DNA from: Elymus sibiricus
Taxonomy: Eukaryota > Streptophyta > Magnoliopsida > Poales > Poaceae
Length of the DNA stretch: 64,000 nucleotides
Assembly (NCBI GenBank): GCA_039707655.1
Contig: CM077676.1
Location: forward strand, 185,128,936 to 185,192,935
Direction: 5' to 3'
This document shows, piece after piece, positions 23,732 through 35,108 of the stretch. The notes beneath the pieces are model-generated. The model did not search any database, was not told the DNA's origin, and worked only from the letters and a program-made list of their open reading frames with translations. A program made the position numbers and the translations under genes. Every line of letters starts with the position of its first letter. The first letter of the stretch is position 1.

Positions 23732-24544
23732 CTATTTGAGATCCATACCAGTCCCAATAGTGAACTTCTTGGACGGGTCACCAGGGACGAACTCAACCTG
23801 CTTGGTGTCCTCGGCCGACTTAAACTTCAGCGGCGGGTCAGACTCTGCGGTGGGTTTCTTCAAGGGCGTCATATCGGCCGGGTCAACATTGGTAGTGTAA
23901 AATTTCAACTCTTCCGCAGCGCAAGCCATCTCAGCATAGGCTGCATCCCCTTCCTCGCACTCAAGGGCGATCTTTCGATCTCCATTAACTGTGATAGTGC
24001 CTTGTGGTCTAGGCATCTTGAGCTTGAGGTAGACATAGCAAGGTCGAGCCATAAAGCGAGCATAAGCCGGCCGCCCAAACAGGGTGTGATACGGGCTCTT
24101 GATTTTGACCACCTCAAAGGTCAAAGACTCGCACCTGTAGTTACCATCAGTGCCAAACGCGACATCCAGCTTGATCCGCCCGATAGGATATGCAGACTTT
24201 CCGGGAACAATCCCGTGAAACACGGTGGAAGACGACTGGAGCTGTTTTTCAGACAGATTCATCCGTCGGAAAGTGTCGTAATACAAGATGTTTATGCTGC
24301 TTCCTCCGTCCATGAGCACTTTCGTGAGTGAATAGCCGCCAACTTGAGGCACCACCACCAAAGCCAGGCAACCCGGACTGTCAATCCGGGGAGGATGGTC
24401 CTCTCTGCTCCATGTAATGGGCTGTTCTGACCAACATAGATATTCTGGGGCCGCCGGCTCAACAACACCGACGTCTCGTTTCTGGAGTTTGCGATCTCGC
24501 TTGTTAGTATGAGTCGTGAACACATGGTACTGCCCACTATTCAA
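23732..24544 (-). CDS. Tat-1 aspartic protease region
   Basis: An open frame of 270 residues. The retropepsin active-site block reads VLMDGGSSINIL; the common D-S/T-G is D-G-G here, as in many Tat elements. A YPIGRIKLDVAFGT strand and a FGRPAYARFMA flap-side block follow. It would cleave the Gag-Pol precursor. Upstream lies a Gln/Asn/Gly-rich linker from the end of Gag (24545-24800). Downstream, a stop after TGMDLK separates it from RT in the same general register. Confidence 0.85.
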   Translation of the reverse strand: MNSGQYHVFTTHTNKRDRKLQKRDVGVVEPAAPEYLCWSEQPITWSREDHPPRIDSPGCLALVVVPQVGGYSLTKVLMDGGSSINILYYDTFRRMNLSEKQLQSSSTVFHGIVPGKSAYPIGRIKLDVAFGTDGNYRCESLTFEVVKIKSPYHTLFGRPAYARFMARPCYVYLKLKMPRPQGTITVNGDRKIALECEEGDAAYAEMACAAEELKFYTTNVDPADMTPLKKPTAESDPPLKFKSAEDTKQVEFVPGDPSKKFTIGTGMDLK

Positions 24545-24823
24545 CTGCTTGGGATTGCTCTGAAAACCAGACTGATTGCCATGCTGATGATTGCCCTGCT
24601 GTTGATTTCCTTGCCCCGGATGCTGATTGCCTCCGTTGTTGCTAGAGCCCTGATAACCTGCTCCTGAGCCGCCCGGGCCTTGAAACGCCGGGCTGTGAAA
24701 GCCACCAGACGAGCCGGCTCCAGGCTACCCCGGGTTGCCTCCTCCGCCGCCCTGGCGGTTCTGAAAGAATTGCTCTCCGAAAGCTTGCATTATGTGACAG
24801 TTCTACCAAGAGTGGGTTGACGG

Positions 24824-27039
24824 CTAATTGGGGAGGCTGTGCTTTGGGCATGGGCCTTTAAGGGCTTCCTCAAAACTTTTGGGCTTATTCCCATAGGGCC
24901 TTCCGGAGTTGTTTCCCTTCTGGTACTTATAGCTAGTGTTTGTGTTAGCCACAAAATCTGACCCGCCATCCGGGTTTTTACGCTTTCCTCCGTTGCCTTG
25001 GTTGCCATTGTTACCGAAGTTGTTCTGCTGGTTACCCTTGCCACCACCGTTTTTCTTGCCCTTGCCGGTCTGGTCATCGTCCAGGCTAGGATTCTTCGTG
25101 GTGTCTGACTCGGCATACCTGGTGAGGACATCAATGAGCTCGCCCATATCCTGAACCTTCCGCTTGAGCCGGCCCAGTTTCTGCACGAGCGGCTCAAAGT
25201 GGCAGTTTTTCTCCAAGATCAAAACCGCCTGAGCCACCGTGATGCTGTCAGAGGCGTGAATAATTTCTGCGACCCGGCGTGTCCAGTGATGGGCCGACTC
25301 ACCCCCGCGCTGGATGCAGTGTTGAAGATCGACGATCGTCATTGGGCGCTTGCAAGTTCCCTGGAAATTCTTGATGAAACGGTCCTTCAACTCCCCCAAG
25401 TGTTAATAGAGTTAGGGGGCAAGTTTTTCAACCACGTATGAGCTGGCCCTTCCAACATCATCGTTAGGTACTTGGCGCAGACAGCGTCGCTGACATGCAG
25501 CATGTCCATGGCTATCTCGTGGCTCTCAATCCAGGCGGCCGGCTCAAGGTCAGCCGTGTAATTTGGAACCTTACGAGGGCCTTTGAAGTCCTTGGGCATG
25601 CGCTTGTTGCATAAAGCTGGCACCAAACACGGTATCCCGATGGTCCTGCTACTGGACATCAATTGGGTTGTGACAAGCGGCGCTTGAGCCGCCGCGTTTG
25701 CCGCCTCCGCTGCTCGCTGAGCCCGGGCCGTGTCAACGATTTCCCGGGTGTTGAGGGACTCACGGCGCGGTGGGTCATGAGGCTACTCACGATGTCGACG
25801 AGCACTGCTAGAGACGGCCGGCGACTCATCGTGGTGGCTCCTGCTACGGCTCGGAAGAGGGGTAGAGTGGATTCGCTGCCGACTGTAGGAGTAGTTCGCC
25901 TGCTGAGCAACCGCAGTTTTTAACATCTCAATGGAATTCCGGGCTTCAATCTCAACCGGTGAGTTTCCCGTGATTGGGAGCGCGGCCAGGTTGGTCGCTG
26001 CTGCCACCAAATTGTCTAAAGGATTGGTGAAATGACCCGCCGGCGTGAGAAAGTGATGCGAAGGCGTATGAACCGGCGGGAGCCGCTGGGCCGGCTCTTG
26101 CTGGCGCTGCTGAACCGGCTGATGTGGTTGACCCGGCGACGGTTGCCTGCCTCCATTCGGGGGCACAAGCGGTGCTTCCGGGGTGCCTGCCCCAGCCCCC
26201 TGAACAGGCGCATCCTGCGGCGTGTTAAATAGACGCATGGGCTCATAGTTGGGCGGCAGACGGCTCATATGACGCCTCTGAAGAACCGCCTCTGAGGCAC
26301 TCTGACGGAGCCCCATGCGCCAGGCTTCAGCTTTGAGGCGCTCTACCTCGCTTTGGACTTGAGACTGCAACTCCGCCATGCGGGTGTTTTCGGCGTTGAT
26401 ATCTGCCTGTACCTTAGGCATCTGCTCGCGGAGCTTAGTTACCTCCGTGTTGCATTCCGCCTGGTTTTCTGCAGTCACCGGTGTCGCAAGGAGCGTCGCC
26501 AGGGCGGTTGCCAATTCTGTCAAAGCTTGAGCCGGCGGCACGGCTGAGCCGGCCCCTGAGGTGTCGGTTCCCGTCGCTGCGCCAGCCACCATGGAATTAA
26601 GGGCCGGGGCTGAGCCGGCCATATAGACAGCAGCCCGGGGAGGCGTGTTAAAGGAGTCCTGAGCCGCCGGATCGTCGGAATAGCCCCCAAGCCCGCCATC
26701 GTAAAGCGGGAGGATCGACTCGGTCTTGCCCACCGAGGATTCGCCATCAGAGTAGACGAGGGTTTCGCCTCCGGAGGCCGAGTTATCAGCAAGGTCCACC
26801 CCCTGGGTGAAACCGATGAAGACATGCTTTCGTCCGGCTTGAGCCTGGGCGGGTTGAGCGCGCCGAGCCGGCTCGACGATGTCGGTGCAGATGTCCGGCT
26901 CGAGTTCAGATCCGCCGGCCTTGCCGATGAAGACGTGGATTTTGCCGAAGGGGACCCGATACCCATACTCGATTGAGTCGGCCTCGGGGCCCTAGCCTGA
27001 ATCGTCGATGTAGAGCTTGCCGCGGCGACTCTTGGTCAT
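24824..27039 (-). pseudogene. Tat-1 gag (broken)
   Basis: Probable start at 27039 (MTKSRRGKLYIDDSG). An in-frame TAG at 26992-26994 follows, then a long frame to 25783 with a KHVFIG motif upstream of 26799, a coiled coil (about residues 110-160 of that frame) and Pro/Gln-rich segments. The frame shifts near 25780 and again near 25390. The capsid-type Gag domain is in the last two pieces (ADLEPAAWIESHEIAMDML, AHTWLKNLPPNSINTW, LKDRFIKNFQGTCKRP). A Gly/Asn/Lys-rich tail ends at 24824. Gag would form the virus-like particle; the lesions suggest it cannot do so now. Confidence 0.85.
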
Positions 27040-27107
27040 GCGGCCAATCGCGTATCCCTCGATCCCTGCGGGAGTTCCCTTCAAGTACTCAACACCACCG
27101 AGCGAGA

Positions 27108-27127
27108 GCCCCACGGTGGGCGCCAAC
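27108..27127 (-). other. Tat-1 primer-binding site
   Basis: Directly inside the right (5') LTR the minus strand reads GTTGGCGCCCACCGTGGGGC. Its position and TGGCGCC core fit a tRNA-primed minus-strand start. I cannot assign the tRNA species with confidence. Confidence 0.7.
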
Positions 27128-27645
27128 TGTCGTGGTTTTGTCACGGCAGATGTCCTCGTGAAAGGACTTAGTCGTGTGGCCATCGCAGCTAGGTGGTAAC
27201 TCGAACGGGGTTGCTCGGAATCAAGAGACAAGCGTTTACCCAGGTTCGGCCCCTCTCGAAGGAGGTAATAGCCTACGTCCTGCTTTGGTTGTATTGATGA
27301 TGATCTCGATTACAAGGGTGCGACTTGGCTAACCTAGTACTCGAGAGCTCGTAACCTAGTCTTTCCGCCTCAAGGGCTCGCCTTTATATACAGGTCGAGG
27401 CCCTGGGTTTACAACAGAATCTGGGTCGTAACATGACCCGTGATCTAGTCTATCTCCTACTCATCATCGTAGGTAAGCCGCCGCCTTAGATAAGCCGCCG
27501 CCTCATGTATCGGGCCCTAAGCCGGCCCACTTATGAGTCGCCCTGATGGGCCTTGGAGTCTCGACTGCTGCAATTCTCTTTAAGCCGCCATTGGATAACC
27601 CGGCCCTGAACGGGCAGGTTATACCGTGGGATCATATCCCCAACA
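27128..27645 (-). repeat. Tat-1 5' LTR
   Basis: 518 bp, reading TGTTGGGGATATG ... CCACGACA in element orientation, with intact TG/CA ends. TATATAAAGG (minus strand, 27381-27390) is the likely promoter TATA box. The target duplication ATGAC follows at 27646-27650. It differs from the partner LTR at about 14 sites with no length change. Confidence 0.92.
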
Positions 27646-27650
27646 ATGAC

Positions 27651-28213
27651 AATACTGAAATTATCATCACGGAAGTGTCCACTTCCATGACGATAAATGT
27701 CGCGTCATGGAAGTGTTTTCATCAAGGGTAACCGACAAGTGGCATCCACCGTAATGGGTCGCCGTTAAGCTATCAGGTTCCGGTTTGGATCCGATAACCC
27801 GTTAGCAGGCCTGACCAATGGCGATTTTCCACGTGTAAATTTCTCATTCGCCGATCGATCCACGTGTCAGCTCGGCGTTGCGACAGATGTCATCCATTCA
27901 TTGGATGAGAGACGCCTATGATACATCGACACATGGCGCGGCCCAACAGTGGCCCATTTAGGTTATAAAGGCCAGCCCGTTTGACTTGGTCAAAAGTTAG
28001 CGGGCCGGCCCATGGAAAGCCTGTTAACGGCCTATTCGCATACAGCCCATTTACGGCCCGGGTACTCACGCACCGTTAGGGCCTTTCAATATTCGGCCCA
28101 GTAGCGTCAAGTGGGCCGTCCCATATCATTCCAGCTCGTTGTCACTTTCGGCCCATCTATGGCCCGTGAAGTCTTTTGGCCCATATGAGGCCTTTTGCAT
28201 CTTGGGCCCATTC
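27651..28213. repeat. CACTA-2 subterminal segment between Tat-1 and Tat-2
   Basis: Continues CACTA-2 exactly where Tat-1 cut it. The first 190 bases align with CACTA-1 at about 7401-7590 (AATACTGAAATTATCATCAC and so on). GGCCC-type subterminal repeats then begin and run into the Tat-2 target site ACGGC (28214-28218). Confidence 0.85.
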
Positions 28214-28218
28214 ACGGC

Positions 28219-29106
28219 TGTCGGGGTCTAGGATCTACGTCTAAGAAACTTCGCCAAGAACTTAGGATTCCAACTCTGGGGGGCTTAGCTTGGCAACCTA
28301 CGACCCGACGGCCTCTACGGTGGGAGGACGACGGACTCACTGGCTCTCACCGGACACGAAGGGGATGCGTGAGCTACCCAGGTTCGGGCCACCGTGTAGT
28401 GTAATACCCTACTCCTGCCTGCATTGGATTGCTTTGTATGGAGAGCTTGTGGCTCCGAGTACACGAGGTGTGGGGGGGAATGAATCGATCCCCTTACATG
28501 GAGGCGGCCATGTCCCTTTTGTAGTGCCTTGGTCCTCTTCCTCGAGAATATGAACGGGAAACGGTAGCCACAGGGCGGCAATTCAAAGGGGACAGGAGCA
28601 CAGGCTTATCCTGACTAAAGGCGGTCTCCGCCTGATAAAGCAGCTCCTCGTGACGTCTCGGTGGGCTTGGCAATGACCTCCATCCTGGCGTGCCGATCCA
28701 TCCTGATCTTCTATCACCAAAGAGGAATACCTTTGGGACTTGCTTTGGGGGAGGCAGATGCCACTGCTCCCTTATCACCAGAATGGAAGCTGGGCTTGGC
28801 CACGCCCCGCTGTCCTTATCCTCATAGCGGAACGTCACCCATGTGATGGGTGCGAGGCCCTGCGGCTAGCGCCGTACGATCTGCTTCGTGAGGAGGCCTC
28901 GCGAGGGGAGCCTCGCAAGGAATCCTGGTGCTTGGTGGCCTCGACAGGGTCTGACCTGGCGGCGAGGGGCCTCGCGTGGCTCGCCCCTCGCGAGGCGGCT
29001 TCCTCCAGAGCGGCTCGGCAGGGCCACTCTCATGGGCCGCCCCGAGCGCGGTCCTCTGGGCCAAAGGCAGACGGGCCATGGTACCCTGGTTCCCACTGGG
29101 CCGACA
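28219..29106 (-). repeat. Tat-2 3' LTR
   Basis: Sense reading starts TGTCGGCCCAGTGGG and ends CCCCGACA. It contains a cluster of GCCTCGCGAGG-type palindromes (about 28895-29000). The polypurine tract just inside it reads GGCCCGGGGGCTAC on the minus strand (29107-29120). Confidence 0.9.
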
Positions 29107-29379
29107 GTAGCCCCCGGGCCCGCGGCGCGCACGTTCCGCCCGTTAGGGATGAAACGCCGCGGGGCCCACTGAGCTGCCAGGCCCAGAGGTGACATGTGGC
29201 GGCTTTCACGGGGAGGGTCGCCCCCACTCCCCACGATGCCTCGGTAATCGCCGTCTTGGCGATAAAGCCTGCCCGCGTGGGGCGCTGGCATGTCATTGCT
29301 CTTCGTCCCCATCTTGCCCTTCATCTCGCGTGAGCGGCTCCTTTGTGCTCCTTCCCCAACCTCCAAATTCTCTGCAGCC

Positions 29380-32300
29380 ATGGCCCCATGCAAGAAAGGG
29401 AAGAAGAAGACCACTGAGCCGAGGTCGTTGGCCCCGCCGGGGCCGGGGCCCGCGCTGATGAAATCTGTGATCCTCAACGAGGAGGGCCTGGACAAGGTGC
29501 GGCTGATGGCGGCCAGCGCCCACAACGGGAACGGGGCGACGAAGATTTGGCCGCCGTCGTGCCCCGCAGCTCAGCGAGCTGGCACGACCTTCCCGTTCTT
29601 CCTCCATTCCATCTTCGCCGGGCTGGTCCCCCCCTTCTCCGACTTCTTCGACGCCGTGCTCCGCCATTACCAGGTCCATGCGCTGCACCTGCACCCGAGC
29701 TCGGTCCTCCTTATCTCCATCTTCGCCTATCTCTCGAGGCCTTTTTGGGGGTGATGCCATCCGTGGCCTTCCTCCAGAAATTCCTCCGCCTCCGACTGAC
29801 CGAGGCGGACCAGTGCTCGGGCTGCGTGTCGTTCCAGATGGTCGTGGGCATGCACACATACATCATCGACATGTAGATTCCCGAGGAGGTGGAAGGCTTC
29901 AGGGAGCGCTGGGTCTACATGGACGCGCACCAGTACATCCCCTTACTCGAAATCCCGGAGGCGCCAGCTATGCCGAGCTCCGGGTGGGGGCCCGCCGAGC
30001 TGACCGAGGCCGCGCTGAGGCCAGTCATGGCGAGGATGCGAGTGCTCCAAGCCAACGGGCTCACCGCGAGCATGGTCGTCAAGGAGTTCATGCGCAAGCG
30101 CATTGCTCCCCTCCATAGGCGCCCTCGTCCAGTGTGGACCCACTCAGGCCTGGGGGACCCCATGAGGCTGAGCTCCGATCGCCTTGCCCCGGAGGTGGTG
30201 GAGGGGCTGGTGAGCATTCTCCTTGCCGCGGCGACGCCGTTCCCGCCGCCAAGCGCGGCTCTACTTTACTGCTTTGGAAAGTGGGAGGACACGCAGGCCG
30301 GCATGCCACTGTTTGATCAGTGGGGGCTTGTGCCCTCGGGTCATGTGGGACCCCGCGACAATCCGATGCAGGTGCTGCCGCTTCCCGAAGGCAAAGACGA
30401 CACCAAGGTGGCAGCCGTGGACGATGCCTAGAGCGAGGCGGCGGCCTCCGAGCCGACTCGCCGCCTGTCAATGGCAGGAGCTGGCAACGGCGGTGGCAGT
30501 GGCGCTGGGGGGCCCCGAGGCGAGCCCCTGCAATCTGCGCCCCCGATGGAGGAAACCCCTGGCGCAGAAAGCCCCTTGCCTGGTGGGGCGGTCCTGCCCG
30601 CCGAAGCCTCGGGAGGGGGCCTAGGCGTCCCTTGTGGCGGGGCCTCAGGAGGGGGCCCCAAAGCATCTCAAGAGGGCGGAAGCGGCAGCCGCCCAGGAGG
30701 GAAGCTAAGGAAGCGGCGATGGGTCCCCAGAGACGAGTAAGTCCCTTTACCCCGCACACTCCTCACGCCCACCGCTTCATCTTGCCAGGCTCGGCCTGAT
30801 CCCCTGTCATGCAGGAGGGGCTCCCCACCTAAGAAGAAGAAGGAGGACACCCGGGACGAGGGTGCCGGCGAGCAGGCCGGGGCTCGACGGGAGTTGGGGG
30901 CGGCTGGCGCACAGATGCCCCCGACGAGCCCCGTGAAGCATGCCGGAGTCACGGAGGAGGGATCTGCGGAATCTGCCCAGCCCCCCGAGGAGGCCCTCCC
31001 CCTGCTGGAGAAAGAGTGCCTCTAGAAGAAGCCCGCCCCGAGGGGGAGGTAGGCGCCGACGCGGCGGCCACCGCAAGCCTCGAGCGATCACCAGGGCGTC
31101 GCGAGCCGGAGGCGGCCATGCCCAGTCCTCCCCGCACAGCCAAGCGGCTGGCAGGTGCGGGAGCCGAGGTGGAGGTCGAGGAGGATCCTGGTCTCCCAGA
31201 GGGGAATGATGCTCCCTCAGGCGGGGGACTGGGCGGATTCGATGACGCAGCAGCCCCCGAGGCCCCGGAGGCACGGGGGCGGAGATGGAAGGGCCGGGCG
31301 CGCCCGGGACCTTGGCCCTGGTGAGCCGCAGCATCTTATCATCGATCGGGACCCTCCGCCATGCCTAGTCGGCCCTCAGCTCCCTAGAGGCCGAGCTCGT
31401 GGCCCAGGAGGAAAACCTCTGCCTGGAGCGGGGGCGCGTCGCGGCCCGCGAGGCCCGGCTAGCCTCCCGCGAGGAGGCGGTCCCCCGGCGCGAGAGCATG
31501 GCAGCGGTCCTGGAGATGGACATGGAGATCTGGGAGCGTGAACTCCTGTGGATCACCATCGAGCAGGAGAGGGAGCGGGAGCGCTTGGAGAACCTGGACC
31601 ATATCGTGGCGGCCGGCGAGGCCACCTACCAGGAACACCTTGCAAAAGCCAATGCCACGCTCGAGGAAAGAGCTGTGAGGTACAAGGCGGAGATCGACAA
31701 GCGGGGCCAGGAAGAGGTCGCATGGAAGGCCAAGGCCCTAGCCGACACCTACTCCAACAACTTGAAGAAGCAGGAGGACCACTTCACGAAGAGGCGTGGC
31801 GAGCTCGACGCCAAAATCACCAAGCTCAAGCGGCAGCTCGCGGCGTCGGAGGCCGAGAGGTGGAGTGCGGCGTTGCTCCACGCCACGACCTGCCATGAGC
31901 TGGAAGACCTCCAGGCTCAGGTGGGCAAGGTTAGCGACGTGGTGCAGCGGGCCTGCCACGAGGCCGCCCGAGGGCGCGGGGAGCAGCTCCAGCACTCCAA
32001 AATATTCTGCGAGCTTATGGGGCGCGCTCGCAGCACTGTGGCTGCCTTCTCGGTCGAGAGGGTGGAGGATCCTCTAGAGACCAACGACGCCAGCTACCTG
32101 GCCTTCTTCACAAGGCTCGTGGAGCGGCTGGAAGCGAGCTCCACCTGGTGGGACGAGATCCGTGACGCCGAGTGCCGCAACCTCCTACGCCAGGCGTCGA
32201 CCCGCATCTTCAGCAACCTGCTGCACATCGACGGCCGCTTCAACTTTGACCAGGTGCTGTCTCCGGTCCCCGAGGAGCTCCAAGGCAAGCTTGCGAGGGC

Positions 32301-32412
32301 AGTGGAGGACCATGTGGCGAGTCTGCTGGAGCGGTTCGCGCCTGTCGGGGAAGGATCTGGCGACGATGGCAATCCGGTTGTTGACGACGCCGGCAGTGGC
32401 TCCGCTGCCTGA
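29380..32412 (+). pseudogene. Tat-2 additional ORF (antisense, coiled coil)
   Basis: Starts MAPCKKGKKKTTEP at 29380. The conserved block FPFFLHSIFAGLVPPFSDFF, then HLHPSSVLLISIFAYL, parallels the GFSPPGSKFF block of Tat-1, the Transposase_28-like family. A one-base frame change near 29735 and a TAG at 29874-29876 interrupt it; the frame then runs to 30431. After a Gly/Pro-rich part, a GT-AG intron is visible at about 30737-30814. The last part (31399-32412, 337 residues) is a long Glu/Arg/Ala-rich coiled coil (about residues 5-185) followed by a helical domain (AFFTRLVERLEASSTWWDEI). Codon use is very GC-rich compared with Tat-1. Function unknown; it shares domain order with the Tat-1 ORF. 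Confidence 0.75.
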
Positions 32413-33699
32413 GGCCCTACGCTCACCCTCCTGTAACAGAGTAGATGCGGCCCCGAGGGGGCGTGAAGACATTTGTAGGGCACTTTTGCTATTAAGTACT
32501 CGATGTTTGATGCATTTTCATTTTCCTCTTGCGGCCTTTAATTTCCTTTTTACATTGCCTTCATGCCCTGCGTCGCTGGGACCCAGCCCCCGAGGCGGGC
32601 TACACCGTCGCTGGTATGCCCAGAGCGTGCGCTCAGCAAGGCTAGAGGGTGTAGGGCTATTAGAGCTGGTAGGAGTCCCTGAGGCGCGATGCTCAGGGTC
32701 CCCCCCTTGACGCGCAGGCGGCTCATGCCAAGGAAATCGAGACGCCACGAGAGAGAAACAAGAGGGAAAAAACCCAAGGGGTGCTTTGGACTTAGCTCCT
32801 TGGAGGCGTGCGGCCTGGGGCGAGCCCTTCGCAGGGCGCGGCTCATGAGGCGTATCCCCTTCGTGAGGCCCTCCGCCCGCAGAACGCCGCTCGCTAGGCC
32901 TCCCGATGGGGGCTCCTAAAGCTTCGATATCCTGCACCAGGGAAAATGCCAAGTTTTTGCAAGTAGTGCAGCAGGGCGCGCTCACGAGGTCACCTGTGGG
33001 TGTTATGCGAGGAGACGAGAGCACCAAGGACCTGGTGAGGTGACGTACATGGGAGCAGGCCCGCGAGCCAGAGCTCAGTCGCTTGGGTTTTTCGGCGCTG
33101 CTGGGACTGACCCGAGCACAGACATCGTGAGCCAGGAGACAAGAGCACCAAGGACTTGGTGAGGTGACGTGCACGGGAGTAGGCCCGTGAGTCAGAGCTC
33201 AGTCGCTTGGGTTTTTCAATGCTGCTGGGACTGACCCGAGCACAAACACCGTGCCCAGGCCCCACTTGTGTGACAGGCACAGGTGAGACCACGAGCGCGC
33301 GCCTCCGCTAGGGTACCCTTAGCTGCAAGCACACAGGGTTTTTGAGGAAATAAGCTTTACTGATGCATGAAGCAAGTTCATTACATAACAGAAAGATACA
33401 TGCTGCCGTGTTCGACACGGGTCAGCTTGAGGATGTGATGGCCGAGGGCCCCTCAGGTAAGTAGGCCACCAGCGCGGAGCATGGGGCATCCGCCAGCGCT
33501 GAGCTTGGGGCTTCCACGAAAGTGGGAAGGATCTCTCACGTGCCGGTGGCAGCGTGGGTAGAGAGAGCCCCGGAGCGTGTACAGCTCCATGTCGCTCGTA
33601 TCCATGGGGCATGGACAGAAATTACAGTGATGGCGGGCGTTCCATGTGTTTGGTGCCGGAACACCCGCCGCTGTCACGAGTGGGGCCGCGGTGGGCCGG
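32413..33699. repeat. Tat-2 convergent spacer with 128-bp tandem repeat
   Basis: No gene lies between the end of the antisense ORF and the RT stub. From about 33008 to 33262 a 128-bp unit occurs twice (GAGACGAGAGCACCAAGGAC ... GGGACTGACCCGAGCACA), with about 90% identity between copies by eye. An AGAGCTCAGTCGCTTGGG core is present in each. Elsewhere the spacer is GC-rich, with GCGAGGC-type motifs like those in the LTR. Confidence 0.65.
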
Positions 33700-34080
33700 T
33701 GGGCGAGTGTTAACCACCTCCGTATTCCTTGCTATGTGGGACTCCAGGCTCATGTGCATCAGCCTCGCGAAGGTGGCCCCGGCACCCTCCAGGCCGAATG
33801 GCATACGCACGAGCCAGGGTGAGTCCGCGGCGATGCGCGAGGAGGGAAGGGGCCCGCGGGGCGAGCCTGGTTGAGGGTGATGAAGTAGACGCACATGCGC
33901 GTGCTGCTACACGGCCTGGCAACGGGGGTGATGCTGGCGATCCACCTGGGGTGGGGAGCTTCACGGGCGGTTCCGGCATCCTTGGGCTGGTTGACTTCTT
34001 GGGTGACGACTTCCTACTTCTTGGGCGCTTGACGATATTCCTCATGCTTGACGGGCCGCGCGCTTCGGCACACAGTTGAG
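33700..34080 (-). pseudogene. Tat-2 reverse transcriptase stub
   Basis: The minus-strand frame shows RMCVYFITLNQA (RT block with MCVDFTDLN-type wording), followed directly by VRMPFGLEGAGATFARLMH and ending at SHIARNTEVV. The segment that should carry the first catalytic aspartate (FLDAYSGYHQI) is deleted. The sequence ends just before the expected YVDD box. No RNase H or integrase follows. It is non-functional beyond doubt. Confidence 0.8.
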
Positions 34081-34178
34081 TGGTGCTCGACCACCTCCCT
34101 CGGTAGGCCGGGAGCGCCTGACGCAGTCCAAGCCAATGCATCAGGGCTAGCCCAGAGGGAGGTGACGAGCGCGCCTTC

Positions 34179-34955
34179 CTATTTGAGGGAGGGCCTGCCG
34201 CCGACGACGAGGGAGGGGCGTGCTTCTCCCCCATCCGGCGACGCCTTCTTGGGCTTGGCCCGCTCCAGAGAGAACAGGGGCTTCTTCTTTGCGGGCGCCT
34301 CCTCGGCAAGCCCAAGCACGTCTTCATCGGCCGGGTACGCGACGGAGGCGGTCTTGTAGGAGTGCTCGAGGGCCTGCAGCGCATCCTTCTCGTCACAGCG
34401 AACAGTGAGGGTACCGCGGCAGCCGGGCATTTTGACGAGGCCGTAGGCGTGGTGGGTTGCGGCCATGAACTTGGTGAGCGCCGGGTAGCCCAAGATGGCG
34501 TTGTAAGGGAGGCCGATGTGAGCCACATCGAAGACGATGAACTCTGTGCGGTAGTTCTTGCGGGTGCCGAAGGTGACGGGAAGGCGCACCTTCCCCAGGG
34601 GGACAGTGGAGCCGTCGGTGATGCCCGAGAAGGGCCTGGTGGGCATCAGGCGCTCGTCGGGCACTTGCAGCATCTCGAAGCTCTCCACGGAGAGTATGTT
34701 GAGGCCTGCTCCACCATCGATGAGGGTCTTGGTGACAGCCACATTGCTGATGGTAGGCGTACACAGCAGGGGAACGGCGCCCACGGCCTTCGGGGACTCG
34801 GGGTGGTCGTTGGCGTCGAAGGCGATGGGGAACTCAGACCACTTGAGGCGGCCGGTGGAGTCGAGGGCCGGGAGGGCCGCATTCACCTCCCGAGAGAACT
34901 GCTTGAAGTAGCGGTTGGACGGATGGGCCTGGGCCCCGCCGAGGATGCAGGCCAC
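34179..34955 (-). CDS. Tat-2 aspartic protease
   Basis: Open frame of 258 residues, starting within the Gag-protease linker (MACILGGAQAHPSNRYFKQF). The active-site block reads TLIDGGAGLNIL. VPLGKVRLPVTFGT and LPYNAILGYPALTKFMA follow, the same block order as in Tat-1 and Tat-3. The C-terminal part is Lys/Glu/Ala-rich. The frame is still open although the element is old and lacks RT. Confidence 0.85.
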   Translation of the reverse strand: MACILGGAQAHPSNRYFKQFSREVNAALPALDSTGRLKWSEFPIAFDANDHPESPKAVGAVPLLCTPTISNVAVTKTLIDGGAGLNILSVESFEMLQVPDERLMPTRPFSGITDGSTVPLGKVRLPVTFGTRKNYRTEFIVFDVAHIGLPYNAILGYPALTKFMAATHHAYGLVKMPGCRGTLTVRCDEKDALQALEHSYKTASVAYPADEDVLGLAEEAPAKKKPLFSLERAKPKKASPDGGEARPSLVVGGRPSLK

Positions 34956-35108
34956 CCTACGGGGCTCTTGGTAGCCCCCAGCATTCTCAGCGGGAGGGGA
35001 GTCCTTGGCGCATACTGGGGCGGCGTTGGGCTGAGGGTCAGCCTGCCGCGGCTGGTTCTGCTAGCCCTGACGGTTGTTGTCACCGGCGCCGTTGTTGTGG
35101 TTGCCGCC

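Larger units (their letters stand above)
14293..27645 (-). mobile_element. Tat-1: complete Ty3/gypsy Tat-lineage retrotransposon
   Basis: A 13.35-kb element in minus orientation, with two LTRs of exactly 518 bp, a 5-bp target duplication ATGAC (14288-14292 and 27646-27650), a primer-binding site inside the right LTR and a polypurine tract inside the left one. In sense order it carries gag, protease, reverse transcriptase, RNase H, a second (archaeal-like) RNase H and integrase. An antisense, intron-bearing extra ORF lies between pol and the 3' LTR. The LTRs differ at about 14 of 518 sites. At the commonly used grass rate of 1.3e-8 per site per year that suggests roughly 1 million years. Coding lesions are few. 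Confidence 0.93.
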
